In this document: piece by piece, positions 57,927 to 59,437 of the stretch | Position numbering within the stretch: position 1 is the stretch's first letter | Layout of the letters: the number at the start of each line of letters is the position of its first letter | NCBI RefSeq assembly: GCF_945890115.1 | Contig: NZ_CAMDCK010000017.1 | Span: forward strand, 1 to 59,437 | Length of the DNA: 59,437 nt | Direction: 5' to 3' | Source: Sphingorhabdus sp. EL138 | GTDB taxonomy: Bacteria > Pseudomonadota > Alphaproteobacteria > Sphingomonadales > Sphingomonadaceae | The notes under the pieces: model-generated | Seen by the model: the letters and a program-made list of their open reading frames with translations, nothing else | What the model was told of the DNA's origin: nothing | The model's database searches: none | Position numbers and translations under genes: made by a program

Positions 57927-58952
57927 TTATCCCTTCTTCAAATGCCGCCGTCCCAAAAGTTCGGCGATCTGCACGGCATTCAACGCCGCCCCCTTTCGCA
58001 AGTTATCCGACACGCACCAGAAGGCAAGGCCATTGTCGACCGTCGGGTCTTCGCGCACACGGCTGACATAGGTTGCGTCATCGCCCGCAGCTTCGATCGG
58101 CGTCGTATAGCCGCCGTCTTCGCGCTTATCGATGAGCATGATGCCAGGGGCCTCACGCAAGATATTCTGCGCGGTTTCTGCCGACATTTCCCGCTCATAT
58201 TCGATATTCACGGCTTCGCTGTGGCCAACAAAGACAGGAACACGCACGCAGGTCGCCGTCAGCTTGATTTTCGGGTCGAGGATCTTCTTGACCTCAACCA
58301 TCATCTTCCACTCTTCCTTCGTATAGCCATCTTCGAGAAAGCTATCGATATGCGGAATGACGTTGAACGCGATTTGCTTCGTGAACTTCTTGGCATCCGC
58401 ACTGTCGCCAACAAATATGTTGCGGCTCTGTTCGAACAATTCGTCCATGCCCTCTTTGCCAGCGCCCGACACCGACTGGTAGGTTGATACGACAACGCGA
58501 GTAATCTTAGCGTAGTCGTGGAGCGGCTTCAACGCGACGACCAATTGCGCCGTTGAACAGTTCGGGTTGGCGATGATGTTCTTGCGCTTGCACATATCGA
58601 TTGCGTCCGGGTTTACCTCAGGAACGATCAACGGAACATCCGGGTCCATCCGGAAAAGCGAGCTGTTATCGATCACCACGCAGCCAGCAGCAGCGGCAAT
58701 CGGCGCATATTTCATGGTCGCTTCCGAACCAATGGCAAAAATCGCCATGTCCCAGCCCGTCCAATCGAAATTCTCGATATTCTGAATCTTGAGCATCTTG
58801 TCGGTATCGCCATATTCGATTTCGATACCTTGGCTGCGCGATGACGCGAGCACCGCGACCTCATCGGCGGGGAATGCGCGTTCGGCCAAGATGTTGACAA
58901 CTTCACGGCCCACATTGCCCGTCGCGCCTGCAACTACGATACGATAACCCAT
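57927..58952 (-). CDS. asd: Aspartate-semialdehyde dehydrogenase
   Basis: Reduces aspartyl phosphate to aspartate semialdehyde, the branch point to lysine/diaminopimelate, threonine and methionine. The 341-residue protein has the NADP-binding RIVVAGATGNVGREVVNILA, the catalytic Cys in KNIIANPNCSTAQLVVAL and the conserved VVSTYQSVSGAGKEGMDEL. I chose the ATG at 58952 (MGYRIVVAGATGNV) with GGAAG upstream; an extra seven residues to 58973 are not needed. A strong terminator separates it from rplS upstream. Confidence 0.97.
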   Translation of the reverse strand: MGYRIVVAGATGNVGREVVNILAERAFPADEVAVLASSRSQGIEIEYGDTDKMLKIQNIENFDWTGWDMAIFAIGSEATMKYAPIAAAAGCVVIDNSSLFRMDPDVPLIVPEVNPDAIDMCKRKNIIANPNCSTAQLVVALKPLHDYAKITRVVVSTYQSVSGAGKEGMDELFEQSRNIFVGDSADAKKFTKQIAFNVIPHIDSFLEDGYTKEEWKMMVEVKKILDPKIKLTATCVRVPVFVGHSEAVNIEYEREMSAETAQNILREAPGIMLIDKREDGGYTTPIEAAGDDATYVSRVREDPTVDNGLAFWCVSDNLRKGAALNAVQIAELLGRRHLKKG

Positions 58953-58976
58953 GTTCACTTCCTTCAATGGCAATAA

Positions 58977-59014
58977 AAAAGGCCGGGCTCTTTGTGGGAG
59001 CCCGGCCTTTTGTG
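58977..59014 (-). terminator. Intrinsic terminator after rplS
   Basis: GGCCGGGCTC and GAGCCCGGCC form a 10-bp GC stem with a 7-nt loop, flanked by A and T runs on both sides. It is oriented to end the rplS transcript just before asd (TTTTTT on the minus strand). Confidence 0.93.
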
Positions 59015-59044
59015 TTTGGTTAGAAACGCAACGCGGCTCCTGCC

Positions 59045-59437
59045 TTATTCGGCAGCCTCGGTGGTTTTAATAGGACGCGGGTCACGGCGCTCGGCAATAC
59101 GTGCCTTCTTACCGGTCAGGCCGCGCAGATAGTAAAGCTTCGCACGACGCACGACGCCCTTACGGACGACTTCGATGCTTTCAATGTTTGGGCTGTACAA
59201 AGGGAATACGCGCTCAACGCCCTCACCGAACGACATTTTACGTACGGTGAAGTTGGAGCCCATGCCCTTGTTCGAACGCGCGATGCACACGCCTTCGTAA
59301 TTCTGAATACGCGTGCGCTCACCTTCGATGACCTTCACGCCCACCTTGACGGTGTCACCTGCACGGAACGCAGGAATTTTTTTGTTTTCTGACAAAGCTG
59401 CAATAGCTTCGGCTTCGAGTGTTTGGATGAGGTTCAT
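59045..59437 (-). CDS. rplS: 50S ribosomal protein L19
   Basis: A 130-residue ribosomal protein at the 30S-50S interface. It has the expected features [60 protein letters not shown] and [19 protein letters not shown], with a short alphaproteobacterial C-terminal extension ending KTTEAAE. The ATG is exactly at the window edge (59437), so the gene is complete but its promoter and upstream partners (usually trmD and rimM) are not visible. Confidence 0.97.
   Translation of the reverse strand: MNLIQTLEAEAIAALSENKKIPAFRAGDTVKVGVKVIEGERTRIQNYEGVCIARSNKGMGSNFTVRKMSFGEGVERVFPLYSPNIESIEVVRKGVVRRAKLYYLRGLTGKKARIAERRDPRPIKTTEAAE

Overview
The window reads as a stretch of core chromosome from an alphaproteobacterium, most likely of the order Sphingomonadales (Sphingopyxis/Sphingorhabdus-like). 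The reasons are a PdhB with a fused N-terminal lipoyl domain, AddAB instead of RecBCD, DUF4170, SdhE, AmgK/MurU-type peptidoglycan recycling, an RpoD with a long acidic insert, and gene order and protein sequences typical of that order. GC content looks to be in the mid-50s by eye. Coding density is very high, neighbouring genes often overlap by ATGA or TGATG, and several core genes use TTG or GTG starts. I see no CRISPR array, intact prophage, intact insertion sequence or rRNA operon.

Layout. 1-4.7 kb, minus strand: enolase, FtsB, PdhA, PdhB and a partial squalene/phytoene-synthase-family gene (glycolysis exit to acetyl-CoA). 4.9-6.9 kb, plus strand: four small membrane or Lys/Ala-rich proteins that resemble the enterobacterial yqjD-yqjE-yqjK set, then DUF4170. 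6.9-12.9 kb, minus strand: carA, a DUF4177-like small gene, carB, greA and a rhomboid protease. 13.0-18.2 kb: repeat elements around a DUF559 nuclease-like gene, followed by yqeY, dnaG and rpoD (a macromolecular synthesis cluster). 18.3-22.1 kb: a MoxR ATPase/VWA pair that converges on a DUF1343 (NamZ-like) and DOMON-like pair. 22.2-31.2 kb: tyrS, recG, sdhE-mfd and moaA-nadK. 31.2-32.3 kb: tRNA-Asn followed by a decayed tyrosine-integrase fragment that runs into the 3' end of a TauE/SafE permease gene.

32.4-47.5 kb: secA, a small exported protein, argJ, trxA, then a long minus-strand run ahcY / histidine-kinase remnant / tsaE / amgK / murU / addB / addA. 47.5-50.3 kb: an ahcY-peroxiredoxin divergent promoter region with a perfect palindrome like those of ArsR-family SahR sites, then AMP nucleosidase and a Lys/Ala-rich tail protein. 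50.3-57.3 kb: an exported M2 (ACE-like) peptidase, a hydrolase-GNAT-membrane protein operon, and a divergent MarR-EmrA-EmrB efflux operon. 57.3-59.4 kb: a HCCA-isomerase-like protein, aspartate-semialdehyde dehydrogenase and ribosomal protein L19.

Most of the window is ordinary housekeeping. The points that stand out are fossils and small accessory pieces: a histidine kinase reduced to about 80 codons with three in-frame stops next to tsaE; an integrase stub at tRNA-Asn whose antisense now appears to encode the last residues of the TauE permease; a DUF559 gene bracketed by inverted copies of a 34-nt repeat that also encodes its C-terminus; a DUF4177-like gene translationally coupled between carA and carB; and the set of YqjD/YqjE-like membrane proteins. 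I did not find a clear, wholly new multi-gene system.
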